Positions 19,306 through 28,428 of a DNA stretch of 64,000 bases are shown piece after piece; the stretch's first letter is position 1, and the number at the start of each line of letters is the position of its first letter. Source of the stretch: Chryseobacterium capnotolerans. Lineage in GTDB: Bacteria; Bacteroidota; Bacteroidia; Flavobacteriales; Weeksellaceae. Below the pieces are notes generated by a model. That model was not told the DNA's origin, ran no database searches, and saw only the letters and a list, made by a program, of their open reading frames with translations. The position numbers and the translations under genes are program-made. The DNA is taken from positions 1,059,001-1,123,000 of the forward strand of contig NZ_CP065589.1 in the NCBI RefSeq assembly GCF_021278965.1, given 5' to 3'.

Positions 19306-20348
19306 TTAAGCAATAGTTCCAGAACAATGATCAGCTAGACTCCCTGTTGCGGAAGACAACACGTTGATCTCATTATTCATTTTCAAGACCCCCATAAAAG
19401 CAAAGATTAAAGCTTCCTTATATTCGATGATTTGCTTTTCCGGGATAACAACATCGGATTCTGTTTTTGCTTTTATTTTTTCTATTAAAAAAGTGTTATA
19501 AGCCCCTCCGCCGGTGATCAGTATATTCTTTATCTGATATTTATTGATGATCTGGGCAATTTGCTGGGCAATATGTTCCGTAAAGGTTGCTAATGCTTCC
19601 AAAGGTGCTTTATCTTTAAGCTTTGGAAATATAAATTGATGACACCATTCTACCCCCAATGACTTGGGGTGAGCCTGTTGATAAAAGTCTAAAGAATTAA
19701 GTTGGTTCAGTAATATTTCATTCACTTCTCCTTTTCTTGCCAGATCGCCATTTTCATCATAGTTTTCATTCATCTGTTGAGCCAGATAGTTCAATACAAT
19801 ATTGACAGGAGCAATATCAAAAGCAATCCTTTTACCTTCTGATGTTAGAGAAATATTTGAAAATCCACCCAGATTAAGACAGGCATTGTATTTAGAAAAA
19901 GAAGCTCATCACCTATGGGAACCAATGGAGCTCCATTTCCTTCCATCAGAACATCCTGGCTTCTGAAATCATAAAGTACCGGTATTCCTGTTTCCATCTT
20001 AATGGCTCTTCCATCTCCAATCTGAAGGGTGAATTTTCTATGAGGCTGATGAAAAACTGTATGGCCGTGAGAGGCAATCAGGTCTATATTTTCAAGTTGA
20101 TGTCTTTGAATAAATTCTTTAGTTCTTTGCCCCAGATAGAATCCATAATGGGAGTGCAGTTCCAATAGGTCTGCTGCAGAAAGGTGAATAGAATTTCTGA
20201 GTTTATTTTCCCAGTCACTGGAATAGGGCAGGGTTTCTGCTTTCAGAATCTGAAATTGCCATGTGTCCTTTTTTTCAAATTCAGCAAAACAGATATCCAA
20301 TCCGTCTAAACTTGTTCCGGACATGAGTCCAATGGCACGCATTTTCAT
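19306..20348 (-). pseudogene. anmK: Anhydro-N-acetylmuramic acid kinase, one frameshift
   Basis: Two frames together give a 347-residue AnmK, the enzyme that phosphorylates and opens recycled 1,6-anhydro-MurNAc. The N terminus has the ATP motif IGLMSGTSLDGLDI. The middle has IASHGHTVFHQPH and LQIGDGRAI. The C-terminal part has ILITGGGAYNTFLI and ends TGSLADHCSG. The break is an A5 run at 19896-19900 (T5 in the coding sense); one more base restores the signature NACLNLGGFSNIS. It starts 11 bases after lptC and is the last gene of that operon. ATGs at 20348 and 20342 are both possible starts. Confidence 0.9.
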
Positions 20349-20359
20349 GGTAACAGAAG

Positions 20360-20950
20360 CTATTTTTTATTTTCAGAAAGCCTTTTAGAATTAAAGTCTC
20401 CTGAATTGTTATAGAAAGTATACTCCGAAAAGTCATCTTTGGCCGTCATTCCATTGGCACCTACCAATGTTGAACCGTCTTCCATCGTTACATATACTGT
20501 ATCTTTGGTATAGATCCTTTTTTTTATCTGATCCCAATAGACACTTTGCATAGCAAATTTTTGCCCTTCATTGGTCGTAATTCTTACATTACCTTTCGCC
20601 TCGTAAAATTTCTTGTAATCATAAAACTTGGCATATCGGGCTTTAATTGTTCCTGGTGTCTTTGGTTTTTTCTTATCGAAAAACTGAATATCAATTCCCT
20701 TTCTGGCTACCGTATAAGAACTGTCGATCAGTTCATATTTTTCAATAATAGGAGCTTTGGCTTTCAGGATTACAAATCCGGAATCACGTTGGACGATATT
20801 CGCGTTATTAATGATCTGTGAAGGAAAGTTTTTGCTGTTATTTCCATTTTTTTTGGTAAGATCCTCTTCACAGGATGTGAATATAAAAAATATAGCACAA
20901 CTAAAAAGGTATGCTATATTTTTATATACTATTTTTCTTGAAAAATTCAT
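20360..20950 (-). CDS. lptC: LPS export lipoprotein LptC
   Basis: A 196-residue protein. The chosen start at 20950 gives a signal sequence ending in the lipobox IFTSC, so in this clade LptC is lipid-anchored. The mature chain has the OstA-like beta-jellyroll repeats (NANIVQRDSGFVILKAKAP, KARYAKFYDYKKFYEAKGNV). LptC bridges the LptBFG transporter and LptA in the periplasm. It starts one base after the stop of the upstream outer-membrane protein gene, so translation is probably coupled. Confidence 0.85.
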   Translation of the reverse strand: MNFSRKIVYKNIAYLFSCAIFFIFTSCEEDLTKKNGNNSKNFPSQIINNANIVQRDSGFVILKAKAPIIEKYELIDSSYTVARKGIDIQFFDKKKPKTPGTIKARYAKFYDYKKFYEAKGNVRITTNEGQKFAMQSVYWDQIKKRIYTKDTVYVTMEDGSTLVGANGMTAKDDFSEYTFYNNSGDFNSKRLSENKK

Positions 20951-20951
20951 T

Positions 20952-22235
20952 CTAGTTATAAAGAGACTTTCTGAACCATTTATCAGCAAAATTGAAGCCG
21001 ACTTTCAGGTTGATAAAGTTCTGGTTGATAAGATTGTTCTTAAGAGTACCTCTCTTACCTAGCTCAACACCAATCTCCAAACCACTCATTCTTGTTATAC
21101 TGCTGTTTTTGAATGGAAGCATTACCCCGGCAGAAATACCGAATTTATTAATGCTGTTACCTTCCAGTTTAAGGTTTCCTCTTTCATAGAAGGCTCCGTA
21201 TCTGTAGATTACCCTTGAGAAGTAGCTTCTGAAGTTGTTGTAGTTAGGTAAATACCATCCCCCGGCAGAAATTCTGTAAGTATCCTGTAAGCTGAAAGAC
21301 TGTCCAAAGTAAGCAATATCTTCTCCTTTTTTGTAATCAATCTGTCCTGAAAGGAACCAATGGTTCTCACTTCCATATCCAACCCCTACGGATGCCTGTA
21401 ATGGAAGAAGATTTTTAGACTTGGTTTCTTTATAATCTATCTGATTGATATCTGTTTTTGTACCTGCTGCATCAGCATATCTGTAAGTACTGTTGGTATA
21501 CTCAGTCGTCATATTACCAATATTCCCGAAAGTTGCCGTAGCTCCGATCGTTAATTTCTTATCAGTACGGCTATTCAGCTTCTGATAACTTGTACCTAAA
21601 GTAAAGTTAAAATTTCTGATTCTATTTTTCGTTTCATATCCCGCAAGGTATTCTGAACCTGCAGCACTATATTCAGTAAGATCAGACAGGTCCCCGAAAT
21701 ATAAATTAGCTCTGGCTCCTACAGAGAATTCCTGATTGATCTTGTAAGATAAAGCCACAGCAGCTGTATTTAAAGTACCACTCCCTCTAAATTGGTTTTG
21801 GTCAATAATAGTACCATCACTTGTTTTATTCTGACTAAGAATGTCATAGCTTTTAGAGCTATAGGGCTGGTACGTAATTCCCATTTTAACCTTTGAGGAA
21901 ATAGGAAACGCGAGTGAAATATTAGAAAGATACGTAGAATGCTTTGTAGATTTCATATCGTTAAAATTCGATTTGAAATAGTTGTTTTCGTTGGTAGCTT
22001 CCAGTTTTATACTTGTAAGTTCGAAATTAGCGTTGTTTGCTGGGTTAGCAAAGTTGAAATTACTGGTAAAATCACTTATAAAAGCGGTTGAGATACCTCC
22101 CATGGAAGCCGTTTCGATCGTATTATCATATTTTACATCCCCAATTCCATATTTTGCATACGGAGAGTTACTAAGACTCTGTGCATTCAGAAAATATCCA
22201 ACTGATATGAATGATACTACAAAGATTTTTTTCAT
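20952..22235 (-). CDS. Outer-membrane beta-barrel protein upstream of lptC
   Basis: A 427-residue protein with a signal peptide ending near LNAQS. The chain opens LSNSPYAKYGIGDVKYDN, typical of a Bacteroidota outer-membrane barrel family found next to lptC. Many alternating strands follow, ending in LKVGFNFADKWF. It is the first gene of the operon OMP-lptC-anmK (gaps 1 and 9 bases). A role in envelope assembly is suggested only by context. The frame is intact. Confidence 0.75.
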   Translation of the reverse strand: MKKIFVVSFISVGYFLNAQSLSNSPYAKYGIGDVKYDNTIETASMGGISTAFISDFTSNFNFANPANNANFELTSIKLEATNENNYFKSNFNDMKSTKHSTYLSNISLAFPISSKVKMGITYQPYSSKSYDILSQNKTSDGTIIDQNQFRGSGTLNTAAVALSYKINQEFSVGARANLYFGDLSDLTEYSAAGSEYLAGYETKNRIRNFNFTLGTSYQKLNSRTDKKLTIGATATFGNIGNMTTEYTNSTYRYADAAGTKTDINQIDYKETKSKNLLPLQASVGVGYGSENHWFLSGQIDYKKGEDIAYFGQSFSLQDTYRISAGGWYLPNYNNFRSYFSRVIYRYGAFYERGNLKLEGNSINKFGISAGVMLPFKNSSITRMSGLEIGVELGKRGTLKNNLINQNFINLKVGFNFADKWFRKSLYN

Positions 22236-22554
22236 TCTTTATTTTTAAAACAATGCGCAAATATCTTAAATATTAATGAATTGTAAAAATTATATGTGGT
22301 TAAAGTTTGTTAAGGGCTGTATAATGGGGAATTTTTAATCTTTAAAGATTATTGCTGTCAATTGTTAATCACGAGTTTACTTTATTTATTAATTTATATA
22401 AATTATTGAGATAATTCACAATTTGCATTCATGTAAATGATGAATAGTGAATCCACTTTGTTCGTTAATTTGTTTATTTATATATCACTATTGGCTTTGC
22501 GAAGTAAAAATTCACCATCCATAAATTTAACGCTGAATTCTTCTTCAGTTTTTT
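22236..22554. repeat. Intergenic region with a dispersed-repeat copy
   Basis: Between the divergent OMP and holB genes. At 22493-22518 lies a diverged copy of the TTTGCGAAGTAAA...TTCACCAT repeat that recurs at 28370, 47591, 57465 and 58551. The rest is AT-rich, with repeated TTTATTAATTTAT-like words and no coding frame. Confidence 0.45.
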
Positions 22555-22562
22555 TATCTTTG
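22555..22562 (+). promoter_or_regulatory. Bacteroidota -7 element of holB
   Basis: TATCTTTG matches TAnnTTTG exactly, four bases before the ATG, which implies a very short leader. No good TTG is seen at the right distance. Confidence 0.4.
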
Positions 22563-22566
22563 AAAC

Positions 22567-23685
22567 ATGAATTGGGAGAACATCGCCGGACAGGAAAATC
22601 TGAAAAAACTTCTTAGAGAAAGCATTGCCGAAAGTAGAGTAAGCCATGCCCAGCTTTTCGTAGGAAAAGAAGGTTATGGTACTTTACCAATGGTATTGGC
22701 CTATGCAAAGGAGATTTTAAATCAGGAAAATGAGCATGCAGCCTCAAAGGTAGAACATCTTAATCACCTGGATCTGCATTTCAGTTTTCCCGTATTTACA
22801 GACAACAAAAACTCTTTAAGCAAAAATAAATTTGAAGAATTCCGGGAAATGATTCTGGCTTCTCCTTATGCAAGTTATGATGACTGGACTGCTTTTTTAG
22901 AATCGGAAAATAAGCAGCTTTTTATTTCAGCAGACGAAATTGATGACCAGAACCAGAAATTTTCATTAAAAAGTTTTGAAGGCGGCACCAAAATATTAAT
23001 TGTATGGAGAGCTGACAAAATGAATATAGCTGCTTCCAACAAGTTTCTAAAGTTTTTAGAAGAACCACCAGCCAAAACGGTTATCCTTCTTACCGCAGAA
23101 AGTACCAACGATATTCTTCCTACTATACTTTCCCGTACTCAGGTGGTAGAAATTCCCAGGATTCATGATGAGGATATTGAAGAGTATTTGAAGAAAAACT
23201 TCTCTGTTACCGAAGAAAAAGTAAGAGAAATTGTTCATGAAGCACAAGGAAATCTTAATGAAGCAATAAAATTGCTGAATTTCGGGGATAAGAGTAATGA
23301 GTTTGAAAAACTTTTTGTGCAATGGGTTCGTGATGCGTTTATGGTAAAGAAGAAGCCTGAGTATCTGAGAAGTATTATTTTATGGGCAAGAGAAATTGCA
23401 GGCTGGAACAGAGAGAAGCAGAAGAATTTTTTAAACTACTGTTCTGAAATCTTCAGATTGGCACTTCTTCAGAATTATCAATCAGAAAATCTGGTGTATA
23501 AAAAGATTGACGCTAATGGTTTCAACTGGGCTGGCTTTTCAAAGTTCATCAGTGGCGCCAATATCGAAAATATCCTTGAAGAGATCAATACGGCAGATCT
23601 GCATCTGACCCGAAACGGAAATCCTAAAATAGTATGGACGGATCTTGGAATAAAATTATCAAGATATATTCATAAAAGTACATAA
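22567..23685 (+). CDS. holB: DNA polymerase III subunit delta'
   Basis: A 372-residue clamp-loader subunit. It starts NWENIAGQENLKKLLRESI, followed by SHAQLFVGKEGYGT where ATP-binding paralogues have a P-loop; the Walker A lysine-serine is lost, as in delta' subunits. Sensor-type motifs are NKFLKFLEEPPAKTVILL and LPTILSRTQVVEIPR. It loads the beta clamp with the gamma/tau complex at the replication fork. A terminator follows directly. Confidence 0.88.
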   Translation: MNWENIAGQENLKKLLRESIAESRVSHAQLFVGKEGYGTLPMVLAYAKEILNQENEHAASKVEHLNHLDLHFSFPVFTDNKNSLSKNKFEEFREMILASPYASYDDWTAFLESENKQLFISADEIDDQNQKFSLKSFEGGTKILIVWRADKMNIAASNKFLKFLEEPPAKTVILLTAESTNDILPTILSRTQVVEIPRIHDEDIEEYLKKNFSVTEEKVREIVHEAQGNLNEAIKLLNFGDKSNEFEKLFVQWVRDAFMVKKKPEYLRSIILWAREIAGWNREKQKNFLNYCSEIFRLALLQNYQSENLVYKKIDANGFNWAGFSKFISGANIENILEEINTADLHLTRNGNPKIVWTDLGIKLSRYIHKST

Positions 23686-23689
23686 TATA

Positions 23690-23719
23690 AAACTCCGGAA
23701 AATTTTCCGGAGTTTTTTT
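23690..23719 (+). terminator. Terminator of holB
   Basis: AAACTCCGGAAAA and TTTTCCGGAGTTT form a long perfect stem followed by T's. Confidence 0.85.
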
Positions 23720-23733
23720 AGTCGTATTGTAAT

Positions 23734-23960
23734 TTAAGCTGTCTTTTTATCTTTTGCAGCCTTTTTGTCTTTTGAAGTGTTCTCTGCAGTTTTTGCTTTT
23801 GCATCACATCCTTTGTGATGAGTATCTGAACATGCTTTTTTATCTTTTACAGAACATTCTTTTTGTCTTTTCCCGCACAACAGCCTCCTTGCTTAGGCTT
23901 TTCCTGGGCATAACCGGAGGTGAATAAAACAATGGAAAGAATTGAGATGATTTTTTTCAT
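23734..23960 (-). pseudogene. Small secreted Lys/Cys-rich protein, one frameshift
   Basis: The ATG at 23960 opens a signal peptide (MKKIISILSIVLFTSGYAQ) and then EKPKQGGCCAGKDKK. A T5 run at 23860-23864 shifts the frame. With one more base the chain continues ECSVKDKKACSDTHHKGCD and ends in a KDKKAAKDKKTA tail, about 75 residues in all with five cysteines. It resembles small Cys/His-containing periplasmic proteins of this clade and could bind metal (CC, C-x6-C, THHKGC). The function is unknown. It was found by reading across the shift; neither part alone is long. Confidence 0.6.
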
Positions 23961-24007
23961 GATTTTAAAATTTTTAAGGGTCTAAATGTAGTATTTTTTT
24001 GCTTACT

Positions 24008-25131
24008 CTATACATTTTTTAATGATGCTTGGAATTCCTGGAGCTCTTTTTCCATAAAATCCGGGTCATTGAGTTGTTTCCGCATAGACTTAATATTGCC
24101 TATAGTGCTTTCAAGAGCTGTTCTGAACCATGGAAATTCCTGGCTTAAAGAGGTAAGTTTTGCCAATGCTCTTAAAGAATTGTCTGTTTGGGCTAGTTGT
24201 ACGGCATGTTCATATCTGAAAACCGGACAATAGTAGTATTCTTCGGCCACATGATCCCATGTGTCATTATCAGCTTCAGTATTGATCAGATAAAGCATTG
24301 CAAAAATAGAAGAGTCTGTATAGCCTTCTGAGAATTTGAAACAATCAAAAACAGATTCCGTATCATTGAGCTGCATTTTTTTATCCATTACCTCGTGAAA
24401 TACCTGATGTGAAAGCTCTTTTTCAGAATGATTTCCTATGATATGAAGAACAGTTGCATATTCTACTTTTACAGCATCATCTTCAGGATGATTGTGATAG
24501 GCTGTCTCAATATATTCCTTTGCTGTAGGATTATTCAGTAATACACGGTACAATTTTGACAGCGAAACAAGCTCTTCTTTGGTAAACTCTCTTTTATCAG
24601 ACATATTTTCTTCAAAATACTGAAGCGCCTTTTTAGAATATCTATCTTTTACAAATCGTTCTATCACTTGCCAGTCTTCAAGCTTTTCAAATTGAGATTG
24701 ATCCCAGAAACTATAAAATAAAGACATGCGGTCCCATTTTGATTGAATATTTTTCCATTCTTTGAAAAGGGCTCCATAAGCTTCATGTGCAAGGTAAGTA
24801 TTACCTCTGTCATCTTCAAGCGGTAGATTGACATCAAGAGTAGGGTTAGAATGATATCTTTTGAAGGCTTCAATGATTTCAAGGTCGAAGCGGCTTCCAT
24901 CTTCATTGAATGTTACAGTCGTTTCTTCTGATACAGCAAGGATATCTTCCATGGATGTGGTATTCGGCTCTTCCGTTAACGGAGTAATGGTTTCCTCTAT
25001 TGGAGCTGGTATCTCTTCATTGATTGGAGCAACTGGTACTTCCTGTTGAATATCATTTCTAAAAGTGACTTCATCTGTCTGTTTTTTTTCTCTCTCTTAA
25101 ATATCTTAAATAGGAAATCGAATAAGCCCAT
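24008..25131 (-). pseudogene. Cytosolic protein of unknown function, one frameshift at the 5' end
   Basis: The long frame (24008-24952) lacks a sensible start. Reading upstream, the ATG at 25131 encodes MGLFDFLFKIFKRE, and a T8 run at 25082-25089 breaks the frame. With nine bases the protein is continuous, about 374 residues: a short N-terminal amphipathic helix, a Glu/Pro-rich linker (about 20-65) and a helical domain rich in aromatic and acidic residues (TPR-like, for example YIETAYHNHPEDDAVKVEYA). No family is recognised; the helical pattern suggests a scaffold. Confidence 0.55.
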
Positions 25132-25177
25132 AGAATTTGTTTTTTGTAAATATAAATTAAATCTATATTAAAAAATC

Positions 25178-25217
25178 AATCAATCGTTTGATTTGTTTAA
25201 AAACTTGTGTAAATTTG
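25178..25217 (+). promoter_or_regulatory. Promoter and probable operator of the efflux operon
   Basis: TTTG at 25187-25190, a 19-base spacer and TAAATTTG at 25210-25217 match the Bacteroidota promoter. A perfect inverted repeat AATCAA-TCGT-TTGATT (25178-25193) covers the -33 element, where a TetR-type repressor would block transcription. The regulator gene itself is first in the operon, so autoregulation is the simplest reading. Confidence 0.6.
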
Positions 25218-25228
25218 CCCCCTGAAAA

Positions 25229-25867
25229 ATGGATACTAACATGATTTCAAAAGAAGAAAATATATTATTCGCCGCAGAAAAGCTCTTTGCAGAGAAGGGA
25301 TTCGAAGGAACTTCAACCCGGGAAATTGCAAAAGCGGCTAATGTAAATATCTCTATGATCTCGTATTATTTTGGTTCTAAGGAAAAACTTTATGAGAAAT
25401 TGGTAGAGTATAGAATGAAGGAAGGACAGTTTTTTTCAAATGAAATTCTGGAACGAACTGATATTAATGAGTGGGAGAAAATTGTAAAAATAATAGATCA
25501 GTTTTCTAACAGAATCAAAAATCAAAAATGCTTTTACAGGATTATGCAGAGAGAACAATTACATGCAGAAAATCCTCAGATCTTAGAGTTTTTAAAAGAA
25601 ACGAAAATAGGATTTATTTCTATGTATTCTCAGCTGCTGGAGCGAGGTTTAAAAAAGGGAATTTTTACAAAGAATCCTCCTATTTACCTTCTCCATTCTA
25701 CAGTAAGCGGAACCTTATTCTATGCCCTCAATGCAAAGCCCATGTATAAGGAATTCCTGAATAATACAGAAGACGAGAGTGTTTTTGATGAAAAATACTA
25801 TACAGAACTTAACAAACATATAAAACATTTACTAAAAGACCTTTTAGGTTATGAAGAGAATAAATAA
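25229..25867 (+). CDS. TetR/AcrR-family regulator of the efflux operon
   Basis: A 212-residue protein. The N-terminal DNA-binding domain reads ILFAAEKLFAEKGFEGTSTREIAKAA (in two parts about residues 10-36), then VNISMISYYFGSKEKLYEKLV, the TetR helix-turn-helix. The C-terminal half is an all-helical ligand domain. It overlaps the tolC start by 17 bases and heads tetR-tolC-hlyD-emrB. The ATG at 25229 leaves almost no leader after the promoter; M5 at 25241 is an alternative start. Confidence 0.9.
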   Translation: MDTNMISKEENILFAAEKLFAEKGFEGTSTREIAKAANVNISMISYYFGSKEKLYEKLVEYRMKEGQFFSNEILERTDINEWEKIVKIIDQFSNRIKNQKCFYRIMQREQLHAENPQILEFLKETKIGFISMYSQLLERGLKKGIFTKNPPIYLLHSTVSGTLFYALNAKPMYKEFLNNTEDESVFDEKYYTELNKHIKHLLKDLLGYEENK

Positions 25868-27166
25868 CTCAGTGATTGCATTATCACTATTCGTAGGAAT
25901 AGCAAATGCAAATGCTCAGGAGAAAAAGACCCTTTCTCTTGACGAAGCTGTGCAGCTGGGAATCCAGAACAGCAAGAATCTCAAGATCGATGCAGCCAAG
26001 ATCGAGGAGGCTACCGCTGATCTTTTGGAAGCGAAAAACAGACAGCTTCCGGAACTGAAGATTTCAGGAAGCTATATGTATCTTCCGATGAAACCGACTG
26101 TAGATATGAAACTTGGAGGTGCTGCAGGTGGAGCAGGCGGCCCGGAAATTCACCAGGTATTATACGGTTCTGCTAATCTTAGTGTTCCGATTTATAGTGG
26201 TGGACGAATTAAATATGGGATTCAGTCTGCAAAATATCTGGTTGAAGCGTCAAAGTTAAGTACGGAAAATGACAAGACTGCTATTGCTTATAATGTAGCG
26301 CAGGCTTATAATAATTTATTTAAGGCCAATCAGTCTATCAAAGTTTTTGAAGAAAACCTTGCTGCTTCCCAAAAGAGAGATGAGACGTTCCTTAAAATGG
26401 AAAACAACGGATTGATCGCCAGAAATGATAGGTTAAAAGCCAATCTTCAGACCTCTAATATTGAACTTCAGCTGCTTGAAGCTAAAAACAATTACAATAT
26501 TGCCAACATCAATATGGATCTGTTATTAGGACTTCCTGATAATACAGAGCTTGAGGTGGATCAGAACTATATTGAAGAAGGTTCAGAGGTGAAACCGGTT
26601 GATTTTTATATAAACGAAGCCAGAGAAAACCGTAAGGATCTTCAGGCTTTGGTTCAGCAGAGAAAAGCAGCAGAGCTGGGAACAAAGGCCGCTAAGGCAG
26701 AAAACCTTCCTTCGATAGCATTCACTGGAGGTTATGTAGCCGCAGATATTCCTAAGTTCCTTACCGTTTATAATGCATTGAATGTTGGAATCGGGATTTC
26801 TTACAACTTATCCAATATCTGGAAAGAAAATTCATCACTAAGACAATCACAGGCAAGAGAGAAGCAGTTAGCGGCTACTGACGAATTGCTGAATGATAAC
26901 ATTAAGCTTGATGTGAACAGAGAATATCAGAATACAGACTTTTCTAAAAAAGAATTTCTGTTTTCGAAAAATCTGCTGAACAGGCTAATGAAAACTACAG
27001 AATTACTAAAAATAAATATGACAACGGCCTTGCAACCATGACAGAATTATTGGATGCAGACGCTGCTCAGATTTCAGCTAACGTTGGTGTAATCAATGCA
27101 AAAGCAGACGCCGCTTTAGCCTACAGAAAACTATTGCAAACAACAGGAACTTTAACAATTAAATAA
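25851..27166 (+). pseudogene. TolC-family outer-membrane efflux channel, one frameshift
   Basis: About 438 residues when repaired. A signal peptide ends near ANANAQ; then come two repeated TolC halves (LSLDEAVQLGIQNSKNLKIDAA; AYNVAQAYNNLFKANQSIKVF; VNREYQNT) that form the barrel and periplasmic tunnel. The frame is lost at a T4 run (26961-26964). One more T gives FFEKSAEQANENYRITKN, then the usual ending NGLATMTELLDADAAQ and YRKLLQTTG. It is second in the operon and should be the exit duct for the EmrAB-like pump. Confidence 0.88.
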
Positions 27167-27182
27167 TCAGATCGAAACCAAA

Positions 27183-28285
27183 ATGGAAAATAATAATACA
27201 CAGGCAGCTGAACCTAAAAAAAAAAAAAGTTTAGTTTTTCCTATCATTTTAGCAGCCGTAGTAATCGGTGGAGGAATCTACGGTTACAGAGCATACAGCT
27301 ACGGACAGTATCATGAAGAGACTGACGATGCTCAGATTGCTTCCAATATGGCACCGGTAATTTCTAAAATCTCAGGATATGTAGCTGAGGTAAAAGTAAA
27401 AGATAACCAATTTGTAAAGAAAGGGGACACTCTTGTGATTTTGGACAACAGAGACCAGAAAATGGCTCTTGAACAATCACAAGCTGCTTTAACAACAGCA
27501 AAAAGTAATATTTCTACTGCAGAAGCTACTACAACAGCTACTTCTAAAAATATCAACAGTTCTGAAGCAGCTGTAGCAACAGCCAATGCACAGATTGAAG
27601 CAGCCAAAGTAAATGTTTGGAAAACTTCTCAGGATTTAAAAGATACGCCAATCTTGTAAAGGATCACTCCATTACAGAACAGCAATATGAGCAGGCTTTA
27701 GCGGCAAAACAATCTGCCGATAAGCAACTTCAGGTACTGGTAGAGCAAAGAAACCAAATTGCTCAGCAGACTACTATCGCTTCATCACAGACTGCAGCCA
27801 GTTCACAGCAGATCAGTGTAGCGAACTCAGTAGCAAAACAGAGAGAAGTAGATGTTGAAAATGCTAGATTAAACTTATCGTACACTGTAATTCTTGCTCC
27901 GGAGGACGGATATGTGGGAAAAGTATCTACTCAGGCAGGCCAGTATCTTCAGGCGGGATCTCAGCTATTTGCTTTGGTTAAAAATGACCAGAAATGGGTA
28001 GTGGCGAATTTTAAAGAAACGCAGGTAGATAAAATGGTAGAAGGTCAGAAAGTGAAAATTGAAATTGATGCTTTCCCTGATAAGGAATTTGATGGAGTTG
28101 TAAGTTCATTCTCTCCGGCTACTGGTGCTACGTTCTCTATTCTTCCTCCGGATAATGCGAGTGGAAACTTCGTAAAAGTAGTTCAGAGACTTCCTGTAAA
28201 AATTGATTTTGTAAATCTTGATAAGAATATTGCAAAAAGATTAAGAACAGGAATGAATGTGAAGGCTGAGGTTTCATTGAAATAA
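27183..28285 (+). pseudogene. HlyD/EmrA-type membrane fusion protein, one frameshift
   Basis: About 367 residues when repaired. There is a Lys-rich cytoplasmic start containing an A13 run, one membrane helix (about residues 18-38), then the biotinyl-lipoyl motif ETDDAQIASNMAPVISKISG. A helical hairpin and the second lipoyl half (LSYTVILAPEDGYVGKVST) follow. The break is the A4 run at 27638-27641; one more A gives DLKRYANLVKDHSITEQQY. It links the inner-membrane pump to TolC, with 16-base spacing from tolC. Confidence 0.88.
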
Positions 28286-28369
28286 CACTTAAAATTGTTA
28301 AATGTCAATAGTTTTCAAGGGTAAATATTGAATTCGATTTGCGGTCAATTTAAAACAGACTGTTTTGCG

Positions 28370-28407
28370 ATTCATTATTCACTTGCGAAGTGAAATTCAC
28401 CATTGAC
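28370..28407. repeat. Copy of the TTCACTTGCGAAGTGAA dispersed repeat
   Basis: The perfect palindrome TTCACTT-GCG-AAGTGAA at 28378-28394, followed by ATTCACCATTGAC. Partial copies occur at 22493, 40935, 47591 (inverted), 57465 and 58551. It sits between hlyD and emrB inside an operon. Confidence 0.55.
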
Positions 28408-28428
28408 TTTTTACATCATAAAAAACTT

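Noticed and set aside
27617..28285. Programmed ribosomal frameshifting to explain split genes
   Set aside because: The split sites are plain A or T runs of varied length in unrelated genes, need both plus and minus shifts, and lack slippery heptamers or pseudoknots.
28390..28428. GTG start of the emrB-like gene
   Set aside because: It lies inside the dispersed palindrome repeat, and homologues start at the ATG 13 codons later.
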